DNA from: Macrophomina tecta | Lineage: Eukaryota > Ascomycota > Dothideomycetes > Botryosphaeriales > Botryosphaeriaceae | Assembly: GCA_024180945.1 (NCBI GenBank) | Contig: JAKSGN010000037.1 | Span: forward strand, 377,501-441,500 | Direction: 5' to 3' | Length of the DNA: 64,000 nt | Shown here: in pieces, positions 12,770-23,910 of the stretch | Layout of the letters: each line of letters begins with the position of its first letter | How positions within the stretch are numbered: the stretch's first letter is position 1 | The notes under the pieces: generated by a model | The model's database searches: none | Told to the model about the DNA's origin: nothing | What the model saw: the letters and a program-made list of their open reading frames with translations, nothing else | Made by a program: the position numbers and the translations under genes

Positions 12770-13227
12770 ATGTCTGCCAACGTCCTCGCCGCCCGCGACG
12801 CCAACGCCCAGATGGGCCAGGCGGCCGACGAGTCCAAGCCCAAGTCGCTCGAGTACCACCGCCAGGTGCTGGAGTCGCGCATCAAGAGCGGCCAGTATGT
12901 GTCCCATCCCCCTTCAGACAAGACGTATCCGACGAGACTAAAGGATGGACCCGCCTCGCAGGATGGAGGAGCAGAAGTACGTGTCTCCGTCTGACGGCAT
13001 CCAGTCGCCCGCGACCCAGAAGCTGGCCGCCTTCAAGAACAAGCACGGCCTGCAGAAGTATGTCTCTCGTTGCTCTGCCCCCCTCGCCGCATCAGCATGC
13101 TAACGCTCCGCGCAGGGCCAAGCCCAAGACGCTCTTCGGCAAGATGAGCGCGCGCAACATGGAGAACGCCGGCTCCATGTTCGCCGACATCCCCCAGAAC
13201 AAGACCAGCTCCGGCCAGTCGTCGTGA
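12770..13227 (+). CDS. spo12: Spo12-family mitotic-exit regulator
   Basis: Exons 12770-12894, 12962-13057 and 13116-13227 encode a protein of about 110 residues. The family signature spans the second and third exons: YVSPSDGIQSPATQKL, then a Lys-rich stretch and AKPKTLFGK. In yeasts, Spo12 is a small nuclear protein that promotes mitotic exit and nucleolar release of Cdc14 (FEAR network). The Ser-Pro sites inside the motif are candidate Cdk phosphorylation sites. The start was chosen because MSANVLAARDANAQ follows a pyrimidine-rich leader and is in frame with the motif after splicing. The middle intron ends at CGCAG and restores an MEEQK segment. The family call is from memory of the motif and is fairly secure; function in this species is inferred. 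Confidence 0.8.
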
Positions 13228-13583
13228 GCATGGGGCGGCCGAGGCCGCGGGCCACTGTAACACTACACTCTTGGGTCGGGGGCGGGCTGGATGGGGGACA
13301 GGTTACTTCACGGCGCTATGATACCCGGACAGGTCATTCGGGGATGGGGTCGTCCCCCGGTTTCTTATGTGGCGTATGTGGTTTCTTTGGGTCATGCAAT
13401 GCAGGGTGCGGGCAACGAGGCGCCCGCTGGAGCAGCTTTAACGAAATTGAAATGTCTTCTGTTCTCGCGCGATGGCTGCCGGCTGCCGGAGATGGGCCGT
13501 GCTGGTGCTGGTGCTGGTGTTGAGCTTCCTTCCCCGCCTTTCCCCATCGCTTCGCTCCGTCCACCCACCGCCATGCCGCACCC
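13228..13583. other. Intergenic between spo12-like and ureF
   Basis: This is the 3' flank of the spo12-like gene and the short promoter of ureF. Pyrimidine-rich DNA precedes the ureF ATG. Nothing else was seen. Confidence 0.5.
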
Positions 13584-14656
13584 ATGGCCCATCTCGCCAG
13601 CGACCAGCAAGCCCTCCAGCACGAGATAGCCGAGCTCGAGCGCCGTCTGCAGCTTGCAAAGAGCCAGTTGCAAGCGCCGCCCTCGCCCAGCGACTCGGCC
13701 ACCTTGTCTGCCGCCCTCAGCTCGCGCGCCCCGACTCCTCCGCCGCCCACTCCTCCGCGCGATGCCTGTACACTCCCCGGCATCCCGCCGCCCTCTCCTG
13801 CCACTGCTAACCTGTCCCGCTCGCAGCCCTCCACACCCTTCTGCTGCTCGCCGACTCGGCCCTGCCGCTCGGCTCCTTCGCCTTCAGCAGCGGCCTAGAG
13901 TCCTACCTCGCCCACCACCGGCCCGCGACCACCTCCACCTCGCAAGTGCCCGCCTTCCGCCTCTTCCTGCGCCACACGCTGCACACGCTGGCCAGCACCG
14001 CTCTGCCCTACGTGCTCGCCGCCCACCGCGCCCCGCACCTCGTCGCCCGCCTCGACAACGACTTCGACGCCAGCACCCTCTGCACCGTCCAGCGCCGCGC
14101 CAGCGTCGTCCAGGGCCGCGCCCTGCTCGCTGTGTGGGACCGGAGCTACAGGGGCGCGTATAACAACGACCGCAGCAGCAGCAGCAGCAGCAGCAGCAAC
14201 CCCACCACCGCCTCTCCCGCTGCTCCGCCTGCCGCTGTCACCGACGCCGACGACGCCGACGCCCTCGCCGCCCTCTCCTCCTTCCAAGCCGCCCTCCGCG
14301 CCTCCTCCTCCTCCGCCTCCTCTTCGTCCAGCACCCTCCTCCCCGCCGCAAACGCCCACCTCGCCCCCCTCTGGGGCCTCCTGACCCGCCTGCTCGGCCT
14401 CGACGCCCGCGACGCCGCCTACGTCTTCCTGTTCTCGCACGCCCGCACCGTGACCAGCGCCGCCGTGCGCGCCAGCGTGCTGGGCCCCTATCAGGCGCAG
14501 GCGGTGCTGGCCGATGCCCGGCTGCGAGAGCGCGTCGGCGCCCTGGTCGACGCCTTTTGGGAGACGAGCGTCGACGAGGCCGGCCAGAGCGTGCCGGTCA
14601 TGGATCTGTGGGTGGGGAGGCATGAGAAGTTGTACAGTCGCATTTTTAACTCGTAA
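13584..14656 (+). CDS. ureF: Urease accessory protein UreF
   Basis: Exons 13584-13767 and 13827-14656 encode 337 residues. The intron has a GCTAAC branch point, and its removal joins DAS to the family's diagnostic start, LLLLADSALPLGSFAFSSGL. UreF works with UreD and UreG to load nickel into apo-urease in the cytosol. The N-terminal 60 residues form a coiled-coil-like helix (QQALQHEIAELERRLQLAKSQ) and a proline-rich linker. The C-terminal half keeps the helical UreF core (SHARTVTSAAVRASVLGPYQAQ). Two low-complexity serine insertions sit inside the domain, one encoded by an AGC microsatellite at about 14172-14197 and one by TCC runs at about 14300-14340. The other urease genes are not in this window. 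The family call is firm. Confidence 0.9.
14172..14197 (+). repeat. AGC/GCA trinucleotide microsatellite in ureF
   Basis: About eight copies of a CAG-type triplet are read as a serine run in a surface insertion of UreF. Length changes by whole triplets would keep the frame. Confidence 0.85.
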
Positions 14657-15655
14657 GGAGGGGGGGAATTAAGGTGTCTTGACATGTCACGTCGCTTGGG
14701 CCTGAACGGTGCAGCTGAAGAAAAGAAAAATAATATCCAATCGGCGAACCTCTTGCCGTGAGACATTCAGCGCCAAATCACTCGCAGAGTATGGTCGCGG
14801 GATATACTTCCTCGCGCGGCTGCAGACTTCCAATTGATCTATTTCTCCTGGAACTGATGCCTCGAATCATTCCAGTCGCACGACGCGCAATTCCGCGCGT
14901 CAGGATGGATAAGTTGGTGAAATGGTATTGGTGAGACGTTTGGGTACTTTCTGAGTACTTACATGCATGTTCATCCTTTGGTGGGCCAAACACAGATACT
15001 TGCGTAGGGCTTACCCTGTTCACAAGGGTTGTTCAAGTACGACGGCTGGTCGGTTACTTTCCGCAACTTCTTTTGAGGCAATGGTAGTGGAGGAAGTCCG
15101 AATGTAGAGTGATCCCCGGCCCTAATGCGCTTACTCCACATTACACTACCGACACTGCATGCAATCACGGCCGCGATAGATTGAGGACAGTGATTGGCCT
15201 TGGAAGTGACGTCGCACGGCACGCATAGTCCGCGTCAGAGCGCCTACACAATCACTATCAGGCATAGCACGTCCGGCCATACATCAGAAACGTTACTTTT
15301 TGTATACAGCCAGGCCAATCACGCATGTTTCCGAAGCTGCTCTCTTCTGATCAGGGCTGGTCAAGTTACTGCTTACTTCCACCTCAAGACAAAAGGTGCG
15401 GCTTGCTGCCGCTTGCAAGCTCCGATTCGGCAATGCAAACAACTGATCAGAGGTTGCTTCTTGTCGGCGACTGCTAGCCCCAACACACGGGTACCTCTGC
15501 CGACGGACTGCTCGGATGGGGCCAATCCACCTAAGCTTCTCGTTGCCGGGGTTGTCATGAAGTACTTAAGGCCGACTACTGTCAGTTGGCAGCCCGGCTG
15601 AGTGCGTAATCTTGCACTGACTGTGTAATGTTCCCATTGCCTCGCTCCCGTTAAC
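14657..15655. other. Intergenic between ureF and the P450
   Basis: One kilobase without a supported gene. The open frames are short and lack domain character. It holds the ureF 3' flank and the P450 promoter. Confidence 0.5.
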
Positions 15656-17507
15656 ATGGCCTTCTCCGAGCTCCCGTCCTCAGCACTCCATTTCCTGAAA
15701 GCCTACTGGGCTCACCTACTCGTCGTCTCCATCGTCGGCCGACTTCTCCACAATAAGTTCAGACCCGGTTTGATAGACATCCCCGGCCCGCCTCTGGCGG
15801 CATGGACCGGCCTCTGGCGATTCTTCGACGTCCAGAAGGGCCAGGCGCACTGGACTCACATCCGCCTGCACAAGAAGTACGGTCCGCTTGTGCGGATAGG
15901 GCCAAACCACGTATCCGTGGGCGATCCGAAGGAGATACCCAACATCTACGGCCTCAACAAGGGCTTCACGAAGGTACTCATCCCCGCTACCGCACGCCAT
16001 GCCAAGCCCACACTGACAGCCTCTCCCTCAAAAGTCCGCCTTCTACCCCATCCAGAGCATCAGCTGGCATCAAAAGCCGCAGATGAACATCTTCTCGACG
16101 CGCGACGAGCGCTACCACCACGAGCAGAAGCGGTCCATCGCCGCCGCCTACAGCCTGACGTCGCTGCTGGCCAAGGAGGACGCCGTCGACTCGTGCTCGC
16201 AGCTCTTTGTGGACAAGCTAGGCGCCTATGCCGACGCCGGCGAGCCCGTCGATTTGGGGCAGTGGCTGCAGTACTACGCCTTCGACGTTATCGGTGAGTT
16301 CAGCTTTGCGCGGAAGCTGGGGTTCCTCGAGAAGGGGGCGGATGTTGATGGGATGATGGAAACGATTGCTGGAATACTGGTACGTGATAGACAGAACATA
16401 ACCGACCAATATCTCTCTCCGTGTTTCTTTTTTTTTTAAGTAAAAAAAAAAGCCAAGAAAGGAACTACCGTCGTATATCCAACTGCCCCACAACCTTTAG
16501 TAACTGATCGCCACCAACCCCCATCACAGGTCTACGCCTCTCTCATCGGCCAGCTCCCCGAATGGCACCCCTTTCTCCTCGGCAACCCGCTCTTCCCCAT
16601 CCTCCTCCCGTCCATGGAATCCTGGAACTCGGTCCTGACCTTCACGCTCAAATGCGTCAACCACGTGCTCGGCAGCTCATCGTCCTCGCCCCACGAGCTC
16701 AAACGCAACGGCGACCTGCCCCCGGCCGCCATCGCAGAGCTAGACGCCAAAGGCGACATGCTCTCGCGCTGGAGCGCGCTGCGCCTCTCCCAGCCGCCGC
16801 GCATGACCACCCGCGACGTCGTCGTCCACCTGTCGACCAACGTGTTCGCGGGCTCGGACACGACCGCCATCGCGCTGCGCGCCATCTTCTACTTCCTGCT
16901 CAAGAGCCCGCGCGCGCTGGCCAGACTGGTCGCCGAGATCGACGGCGCGGACGCGCGCGGCTTGCTGGGCCCGCGCGCCGTCAGCTACCGCGAGGCCGCG
17001 GCGCACCTGCCCTTCCTCGACGCCGTGGTCAAGGAGGCGATGCGGCTGCACCCGAGCGTCGGGCTGGCGCTGGAGCGCGTCGTGCCCGCCGGCGGCGCCG
17101 AGGTCGCCGGCAGGTGGCTGCCGGCGGGCACCGTTGTCGGCGTGAATGCGTGGGTGGTGCAGCGGGACGACGCCGTCTTCGCGGCGCCGGACGCGTTCAG
17201 GCCGGAGAGGTGGCTCGACGCGGACGAAGGGCAGAGGAAGAGGATGGAGGCCAGCTGGTTCGCGTTCGGCGCCGGGAGCCGGACGTGCTTGGGGAAGCAC
17301 ATTTCGATGGTCGAGATGATGAAGGTCGTGCCGCAGCTGTTGAGGGAGTTTGAGGTCACGTTGGACGGAGGGGTGGGCCGGGAGTGGAGGGTGAAGAATA
17401 GGTGGTTCGTGCAGCAGGAGGGGTTGGTATGTGTGTTGAAGAGGAGGGATCGGGGGAGGTACTGTAGGAAGGGTACGGGGCTGCGTTCGGAGGAGAATCA
17501 GCAGTAG
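15656..17507 (+). CDS. Cytochrome P450 monooxygenase (pisatin-demethylase/CYP-like microsomal type)
   Basis: Exons 15656-15973, 16035-16379 and 16530-17507 encode 546 residues. An N-terminal membrane anchor (about residues 15-35) is followed by the proline hinge IPGPPLAAWTGLW. The I-helix oxygen-binding motif is AGSDTT, the K-helix ExxR is EAMR, PERW follows, and the heme loop is FAFGAGSRTCLGKH with the Cys ligand. It should be an endoplasmic-reticulum monooxygenase using a CPR reductase. The N-terminal part (HKKYGPLVRIGPNHVSV) resembles fungal P450s named for pisatin demethylase, but substrate cannot be told from sequence. No biosynthetic backbone gene is nearby, so it looks like a stand-alone P450. 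Intron 2 holds a T-tract next to an A-tract (16430-16450) that could pair. Confidence 0.92.
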
Positions 17508-17986
17508 GGTGGGTGTATTGTGCTGACAAGGTTCGGTTCAGGTGGCTACCCTCCCAGGAGAAAAAAAAAAAAGTTAAAAACAAAAGAGGGAGACGTCTAG
17601 GCACGGTGGTAGCAACAAACACAAACATCCAAGAGCTAAATGGGATGCGGGCAGTTGAAGCAGTCACCTGTAAAAATCATTATGCGTTCAAGGAACGATT
17701 ACATCCGGACGACTGCTTTCACTACCCCTAAGCCATTGACTTTCCCATTTGGATGCGCTTCTCCCGCGCAGTTTTCGGCGGTGCGAGCATAAAATGGACT
17801 TTGTTAGTACCGTAGAGCAGTGCACCGGAGTGGGTTGTGAGCACAGATTGGTACAGATGTGTGGTCCGGTACAGAGAGAACGTGAAGAAATGAGTTTACC
17901 AACTTCATAATGAACAAGCGCCGACGCCAGCGACAAAATAAAACTAAAAATGAAAAACAGGCCTTTACCTTATATCCTCCACAGGC
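17508..17986. other. Intergenic between convergent P450 and Clr5-ankyrin genes
   Basis: This is the 3' flank of two convergent genes. It has A-rich tracts near 17563-17585 and AATAAA-like sequence at 17937-17942, and no coding signal. Confidence 0.5.
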
Positions 17987-20900
17987 TTAAGAGAGCTGCA
18001 TCCGGGAAGACTCCAGGTTGTTGTGATGGCGTATGAGCAGCCTCGCAGCAGCATTGAATCCGTTATCTGTGGCCAATTTCACAGCCTGCTGGTACTGTTT
18101 GGCGCCAAATTCAGGGCTCTCCACATCAGCACCGTCGTTCAGAAGTAGCTGAAGCATATCAACCCTGCCCCATTCCGCTGCTCCTTCTAATGCCGTCCTT
18201 CCACATCGCTCCGCGCCAGGTTCGTTGACGCGAGCTCCTTTCTCGAGGAGTATCAAGGCATTGCCCAACATGCCATTGCTGGCAGCAGCTTGCAGTGCCG
18301 TGACTCCGCCAACAGGTGTTGGTGGAGCGTTAACGTCTGCACCGAACTGCAAAAGAAGTTCCAGAGCAGAGAAGTCATTTTTACCGGATGCTGCTTGAAG
18401 AGCTGTCCGCCCGAAATCCCCCTTTGCCGACTGATTTACATTTGCTCCAGCTTCGAGGATTAGTCGAAGTACTTCGACACCCCCACACCCCCCCCCCCAC
18501 CCTCCCCCTTTCCTTTCAGCCGCCAGAACGAGGAGTGGCACAGAGCGAGGTACTTTGTCTATTATTTCCGCATAGCGCTCCAGATCCACGCCATGGCTCA
18601 AAAGGAACCCGACCGTGAGAATCTCACCCATCTTCGCGGCGACATGCAATGGAGAGCGGTTTGTCCAGTCCGGCCGATAAGAGAAATAATTCCACCTAAT
18701 TTTATTCCACGTCGTAGACAAAACTCCCCTGCAAGCCTTGGTCGAGTGTGGGTAATCTTGTGCGAACTCCGTGGGGGCTCCAGATTCGACGAGGAACCGC
18801 AGGGCTGCCAAACTGTCATCATGGCATACGAGTTTGACAGCCGTAATAGCGCATGGGCACGACAGCGGAACGCCACCATGGACTAGGATCCGTAGCAGGT
18901 GCAGATCTCTATCCCAAGCCGCTTGGAACAAAGCAGCATGCCCGAAGCAAGGCTCTCTCGTCTGTGTAGAGAGGTCGAATTGCTGTCTCATGGCTGTTAC
19001 TATGGTGCTTACTGTGTCATGTTGCCGGCGGCTAATAGCTCGTTCAAGTACGTCTGCACCAACGCGAGCACCGCTTCGATCAACAGCATGCGCAGATCTG
19101 GAGAGCTGCGTACGATTTCTGCCGTTTGCAGTGCTCCGCCGTGCGGTCCAGCAATCTCGGGATCGGCGCCGTTATCAGCAAGGAAGGCCACGATTTCCAG
19201 AACTCTTTCCGGATCTACGGCTGACTCAATTGCGTGGAGCATACAGGTTCTTCGGGATTGGTCTCGATCATTTACATCTACGCCGTCGCGCACTGCCTGT
19301 TGCAACGATTCCAGATCGCCTTCTGCGGCAGCTATGTGCGCTGGGTTGATGGTCGTCATCCCGGGACAGTCCAGCATTGGCACTGTGCTTTTGGCATCAT
19401 GTTGAAACAGGAGCTGGGCAACTGGCTGATTCTGTGCCTGAATTGCTGAAGACAAAGCGGAATATCGCCAAGGGCTCCTGGGGGAAGCATCCACGTCAGC
19501 GCCTGCGCAAATCAACGCCTGAGCGATTGCGAGACTTTTGGGGCCTGGATACCGCGATGCCAGCATAAGCGGTGTGGCGCCTTCGATAGGCGAAAGGTGG
19601 TCCTTGAAGTCCCACGCAAGACCGTACCATGTAACATAGCTCTTTGCGTTCCCGATGACATTGGGGTCAGCTCCTCCTCTAAGTAGGACGGTAACGAATT
19701 CTAAATTGCCCCTCGCTGACGCAATCTGCAGGGGAGTGACGATTTCGAATGGCTCATTTGCGTTGACTCCATGTTTGAGCAGTAGCCGCGCTATGATTAA
19801 GTCGTCTTTACAGACAGCTATCTGGAGTAGCCTTGATTGTCGCACTTCGACTGCTGCTCCTGGCTTGTGCAGCAACGAAGTTATTTCAAGGATCCCAGAG
19901 TGTTTCATGACTTGAAAACGCGTAGAGCCGTGGCGGGATCTTTCAGATATGGCGCCGTGGTTCAGTAGAAGCGCAGCCATTTCGACATCTCCTTTCCTAA
20001 CCGCAAGGTGAAGCGGGGCTATTCCCGTAGAAGGCTGCTGTGAGGGAGCTGCAAGGACTTTTGTCATGAACGCTTCGAAACCAGCATGGTATCGTTTCTT
20101 GTCTAACCAGCGAGACTTTGAAAAAATGGCGTGAACAGAAACTCTCCTGCTCGGCGAAAAGAGCTCTGACCAGGCCATCTTCGTCAGGAGGGAGATTGTG
20201 CTGGAGCTCTCTGCCTCCCCGTGTGTTGAGCTTATGTAAGGCGCCGTGTTGGAAAATGGTCGAACATAAGAGTCGAACAGTAGACGTCCGGCATGAATTT
20301 CTATGCCGGGTATGGCCAAGAGACTCTTAACCAACGGTTTCAAGCCCATACCCACTGCAAGAGTGAAGGCCCACGAGAATGCATCGAGACGATAGTCTGT
20401 GTAGAAACCCTGTATTGTCATTTGAACCTGACACGTACCGTCGTGAGGGATTGTGATTGACGCATCGCCACCAAACTCAGTGTACGACAACAACATTCCA
20501 TGGCCATCTTCAATCTGCCCATCGGCATTGATGACATAGTTTGAATGCTGAAAAAGCTCGGCTGGCTCATTGAGGGGCCCAACACCCGATTGCCAGCTTC
20601 CCAGAGAAATGGCAAGAGCTGGTATTGGCCCTGCACCACCTCTGGGTGTCGATGATTCATGCTCCGGTCGTGCATCATCAACAGAGCGGCATATTCGAAG
20701 GAATCGGTGGAAATGACTTCGCGTCTTGTCCATCGCAGACGTGGCAGAATGTGAAAATGCCCTGCTTCTCAGAGAAGCCATGCTCATGAACAGAGAGTGC
20801 ATAGTCTTTCCGCAACTTGCAAGTACATCTGGGGCTGCACCTGCATTCACAAGAAACTCGACAGTTTCATATCTGCCAAGTCTGATGGCAGCTTCCAAAG

Positions 20901-22057
20901 GGCATAGTGCGTTCAGGTGGGCAAGGCGGTGTCGTCCAACAAAGGGAATCTGATCCCAAGGTCCGGGCAACAGGTTGTCCAGATCGACACTTGTCTGGTT
21001 GACTATCATCTTGACAAGCTGCAGGTTGTTCTCAAGCAAAGCTCTTTTGAAGAGGGCTTCAATGAGCGCTTCAGCAGCAGGTCCTCCGGCTGACAGCAAT
21101 TCCTTTGCGATTAGAGGTGCTGTATGCGACCCAAGACGTGAGTTGATGGACCGGAGAACTTCCAGGCTAATCCTTGGTAGGTCGAGACCGGGATAGAGCA
21201 TTTTCGAATTCTGAATGTTGTTCGAGGCGAAAAATACGACCTCTGATAGGCGCCGAAGCATTTCGTTTGATGCACCAGCGGTCGCGGATTCGCCAAGATA
21301 AGACACAAGGCAACGAACGCTTGTGCGGAGTTGATCATGAGCAATGCGCAAGAGCTCCCGAGTATCGTGCGATGCTTCTGATGTAGTGGAGCCCGGTATG
21401 CTCGATTGAGAAGGGGTGGAACCGAAGGAGAGCACTCGGATGATATCAGCCTCTTAAACTGGGGACCACAGAGTCATTCCATAACGCTCACATTCGCTGT
21501 AAATGGCTTGCTGAGATTGCAGCCAGGGAAGATTGTCTGACAGGTGTCCCGGATCGGCCGCAGGAGTGCTGATGCATAGACCTTCCGGCGTCTGGCTGCG
21601 GCGATTCTGCTCGACCACTGCATTGAGCATTAGAAACAGAGCAAAGACTACTAGGGTTGCTTGCGTCCTTACGTCGAGAAAGCTTTGTGGCGGTTGATTC
21701 CACGTATCTCGTGAGGGCCTTTCTGAGTTTCTTCTCGGGCACAAGGATACCATCGATCCGGAGTTCGCTTTCTTTCCCATCCTCACGTTTCCTTTTCTCG
21801 ACGCGTCGACTGACAGCCAGCCACTCTTTTGGCTTCAGACCTTTACGGAAGCCCCATTTCTTAAACATACGGTCGAATTTCCCAGCACTGGGGTGATCAG
21901 CACGCCTTTTCAATACTACGCTCGCCAGGAGAGGGACTCACTCGGCTTCGAAATCGTAGAGTCTACGCATCTCCGCCATGACCTCATCGCCAGTCTTATC
22001 TTCTACAAGATAAAGACGTCGCAGGGTCTCCTTGTGGGTGATCCAGCCTGAATCCAT
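17987..22057 (-). CDS. Clr5-domain ankyrin-repeat protein
   Basis: Proposed exons are 22057-21942, 21887-21673, 21617-21492, 21434-19013 and 18956-17987, about 1,282 residues. Residues 1-60 form a Clr5 domain (WITHKETLRRLYL, MAEMRRLYDFEA, then FDRMFKKWGFRKGLK across the first intron). Clr5 domains are fungal-specific and often sit at the N-terminus of nuclear or signalling proteins with ankyrin or TPR repeats. The rest is a helical middle and many ankyrin repeats (for example GIAPLHLAVRKGDVEMAALLL and TALQAASGKNDFSALELLL), the latter for protein binding. Two introns (21491-21435 and 19012-18957) must be spliced to avoid in-frame stops; both need a GAG acceptor, which is rare. The gene may therefore be intact with weak introns or carry two lesions. 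A C-homopolymer lies within the last exon. Domain calls are secure; the partner is unknown. Confidence 0.8.
18488..18498. repeat. C11 homopolymer inside an ankyrin-coding exon
   Basis: Eleven C residues in a C-rich stretch are read on the minus strand as a glycine-rich insertion (GGGWGGGCGG) just before an ankyrin helix. A one-base slip would shift the reading frame of the last repeats. Confidence 0.85.
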
Positions 22058-22511
22058 TGGCTCGACAATGGAGCAGTTGTGCTTAAAGAGATGAAGAGTT
22101 GTTTGACCGCTGCAGAGGGAAAGGCAGTCTTAAGTAGATGAAGTAGGACCGGGTCAGTGAGGCTGAGGGTAGGTAGGCGATGAGACCTTGATTGGCTGAG
22201 GCCAAAATATTTTGTGCAACGACATATCTTGCCTGCATGGGCGCCTTCGATAAGCCAACGGGAGCCTAGGGAAAGTCGCTTGCTTTGCGTAAGGTCGCAG
22301 CCAGACCGGCGCATGCGATCATACCGTCTTTCCGGCTGTAATGTCTCCGAGCGTTGGTCGAATTTAGCTCGTTCACTCAGGCTATGCACTCACCAAGTTG
22401 TGCTCCGCAATTCATCCATCTGACGACCGAAAGGGTATCGTTTGACCTTCTCATTCATCCCAAGCCGGTATATCTACAGTATCGTCACAAAAAATAACGC
22501 CCACACATCTT
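22058..22511. other. Intergenic upstream of the Clr5-ankyrin gene
   Basis: This is the 5' flank of the Clr5-ankyrin gene and the 3' flank of RSM10. A further short upstream exon (MDELRSTTW followed by a GTGAGT donor near 22393) could extend the Clr5 protein, but the start at 22057 already gives a complete domain. Confidence 0.45.
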
Positions 22512-23481
22512 TTATTTATCCCACGCTGTCCGGCCCATGGGCATGTCCGTGCCCGCCTTCCTGACCGGCTCCGAGTTGATGATCTCCAGCAGCTCCTCGG
22601 GCTGCTCCGGCGCATCCTTCCTCCTACCGAAGCCCTTCCAAGTCTCATCAACCTTCTCCTTCTCCTTCTGTACCTGCTCGTCCATCGCCTTGGCGACATC
22701 CAGCTTCTCGAACTCGAAGACGTTGGCCTTCATACCAACACCGTGGTATTGGTGCTTCTGCAGGAACGCCAGCCACAGCTGCACTACCTCCGGGTCACCG
22801 TCTTGGATCTGGATCAGGCGGCGCAGGGTGATGCGCTCGAAGTTCTCCTGCGACTTCTTGAAGACGAAGTTGGCGCGGGGGACGGTCCAGCGCTCGATCT
22901 TGCGGGGCAGGGGGATGGGGCCTTTCGCGGGCAGGCCGAGGTAGTAGGCAGCGCGCATGGCGAAGTCGGCGAAGAACTCCATGTTGCGGACGCTGAAGGT
23001 GCGCAGCTGCAGGTCGCAGACGGGAATGCCGTACTGTGCGGAGCGGCGGAGCGGTCGTTTGAAGATGGCCTCGACGTTGCGCGGCTGGCGGAGTCCTTTG
23101 AGGGCTTCTTTCGTGGCGGTGGAGATGTCCGGACTTGGGGGAGTGTTAGGTCTGGGTTTGGGGCGAGTGTTGCGACGAGGATGGAGTCTCACGTTTCTTC
23201 CGTCGGTGGCATTGCAATGCCGCGTTTGCTGGAGCATGTCAGCGAGAAGGCCAGGAGCAGGATTTGCATTGGCACTTACGCGGCGGTCTCCTCAACATCG
23301 ATGTTAGAGAGCCTAAAGCCCTCGAGGGTGTTGCTGTAGAAGCGGTGGCATGGCGCGGCGGTCGACGGTGAAATCTGGAGTGACAGTTCAGCGGCATGGT
23401 CGGGGAAGCCAAGGCATCAATGCTGACCTTGGCCCTCTTCAGGGCGCCAAAGGGCGACCTGAGGTATGCTGGAGCGGCCAT
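22512..23481 (-). CDS. RSM10: Mitochondrial small ribosomal subunit protein uS10m (Rsm10)
   Basis: Exons 23481-23428, 23374-23280, 23228-23193 and 23133-22512 encode 268 residues. The N-terminus is basic and hydroxylated, suiting a mitochondrial targeting peptide (MAAPAYLRSPFGALKRAK). The S10 domain covers about residues 85-185: LRRSAQYGIPVCDLQLRTFS and then LGLPAKGPIPLPRKIERWTV, both hallmarks of S10. The acidic C-terminal extension (EKEKVDETWKGFGRRKD) is typical of fungal mitoribosomal proteins. It acts in the head of the mitochondrial small subunit. The first intron uses a GTCAGC donor, which is unusual but needed to reach the SNTLEGFRLSNIDVEET segment. It is divergent from TRS33 with a 429-base shared promoter. 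Confidence 0.93.
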
Positions 23482-23910
23482 GGGCAATGGAGGCGGGTCG
23501 GTGGTGCGCGGCGAGGTGGATTGAGCTCGGGTCTGGGGTGTCGGCGATGCGCACAATTTCCCTCTCAGAAGTGGTTGCCGCAAACCTCCGTTGGCTTCCC
23601 GCAGCGCAACGTCAGCCTCCCGCATCCTCATTCCCCACGCTTCCGCCCTGAACCCTCCACCCCGGCCCAACGTCCGCTCTTGCGAGCCCATCTCCTCTTT
23701 CGCGCTTCCTCCTCCGCCGGACTCCACTCTCGCGCCGTCTCGCTCCCCGACACCTCGCCAGTCCGCGCTCCATCGAACCGCACCGCATCTGCCCCCCGGT
23801 CCCAGCAGCTCCGACACAGCTAGCTCTTCCTTCACCGCCGACCGCAAAGCTCCCCACACGCCGCACCCTCAGCGCGCCTCTCAATCACCCTCTTACAACC
23901 AACTCCCACA
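23482..23910. promoter_or_regulatory. Bidirectional promoter between RSM10 and TRS33
   Basis: The start codons lie 429 bases apart on opposite strands. The interval is GC-rich with pyrimidine-rich DNA before the TRS33 ATG. Open frames on both strands are low-complexity shadows. Confidence 0.6.

Noticed and set aside
16562..17353. Open frames of 263 and 186 codons overlapping the P450 exon
   Set aside because: They are alternative-frame shadows of a GC-rich exon; the P450 frame carries all conserved motifs.
22003..22389. A 128-codon minus frame as a separate gene upstream of the Clr5 protein
   Set aside because: Its second half overlaps the Clr5 exon in another frame, and it has no domain.
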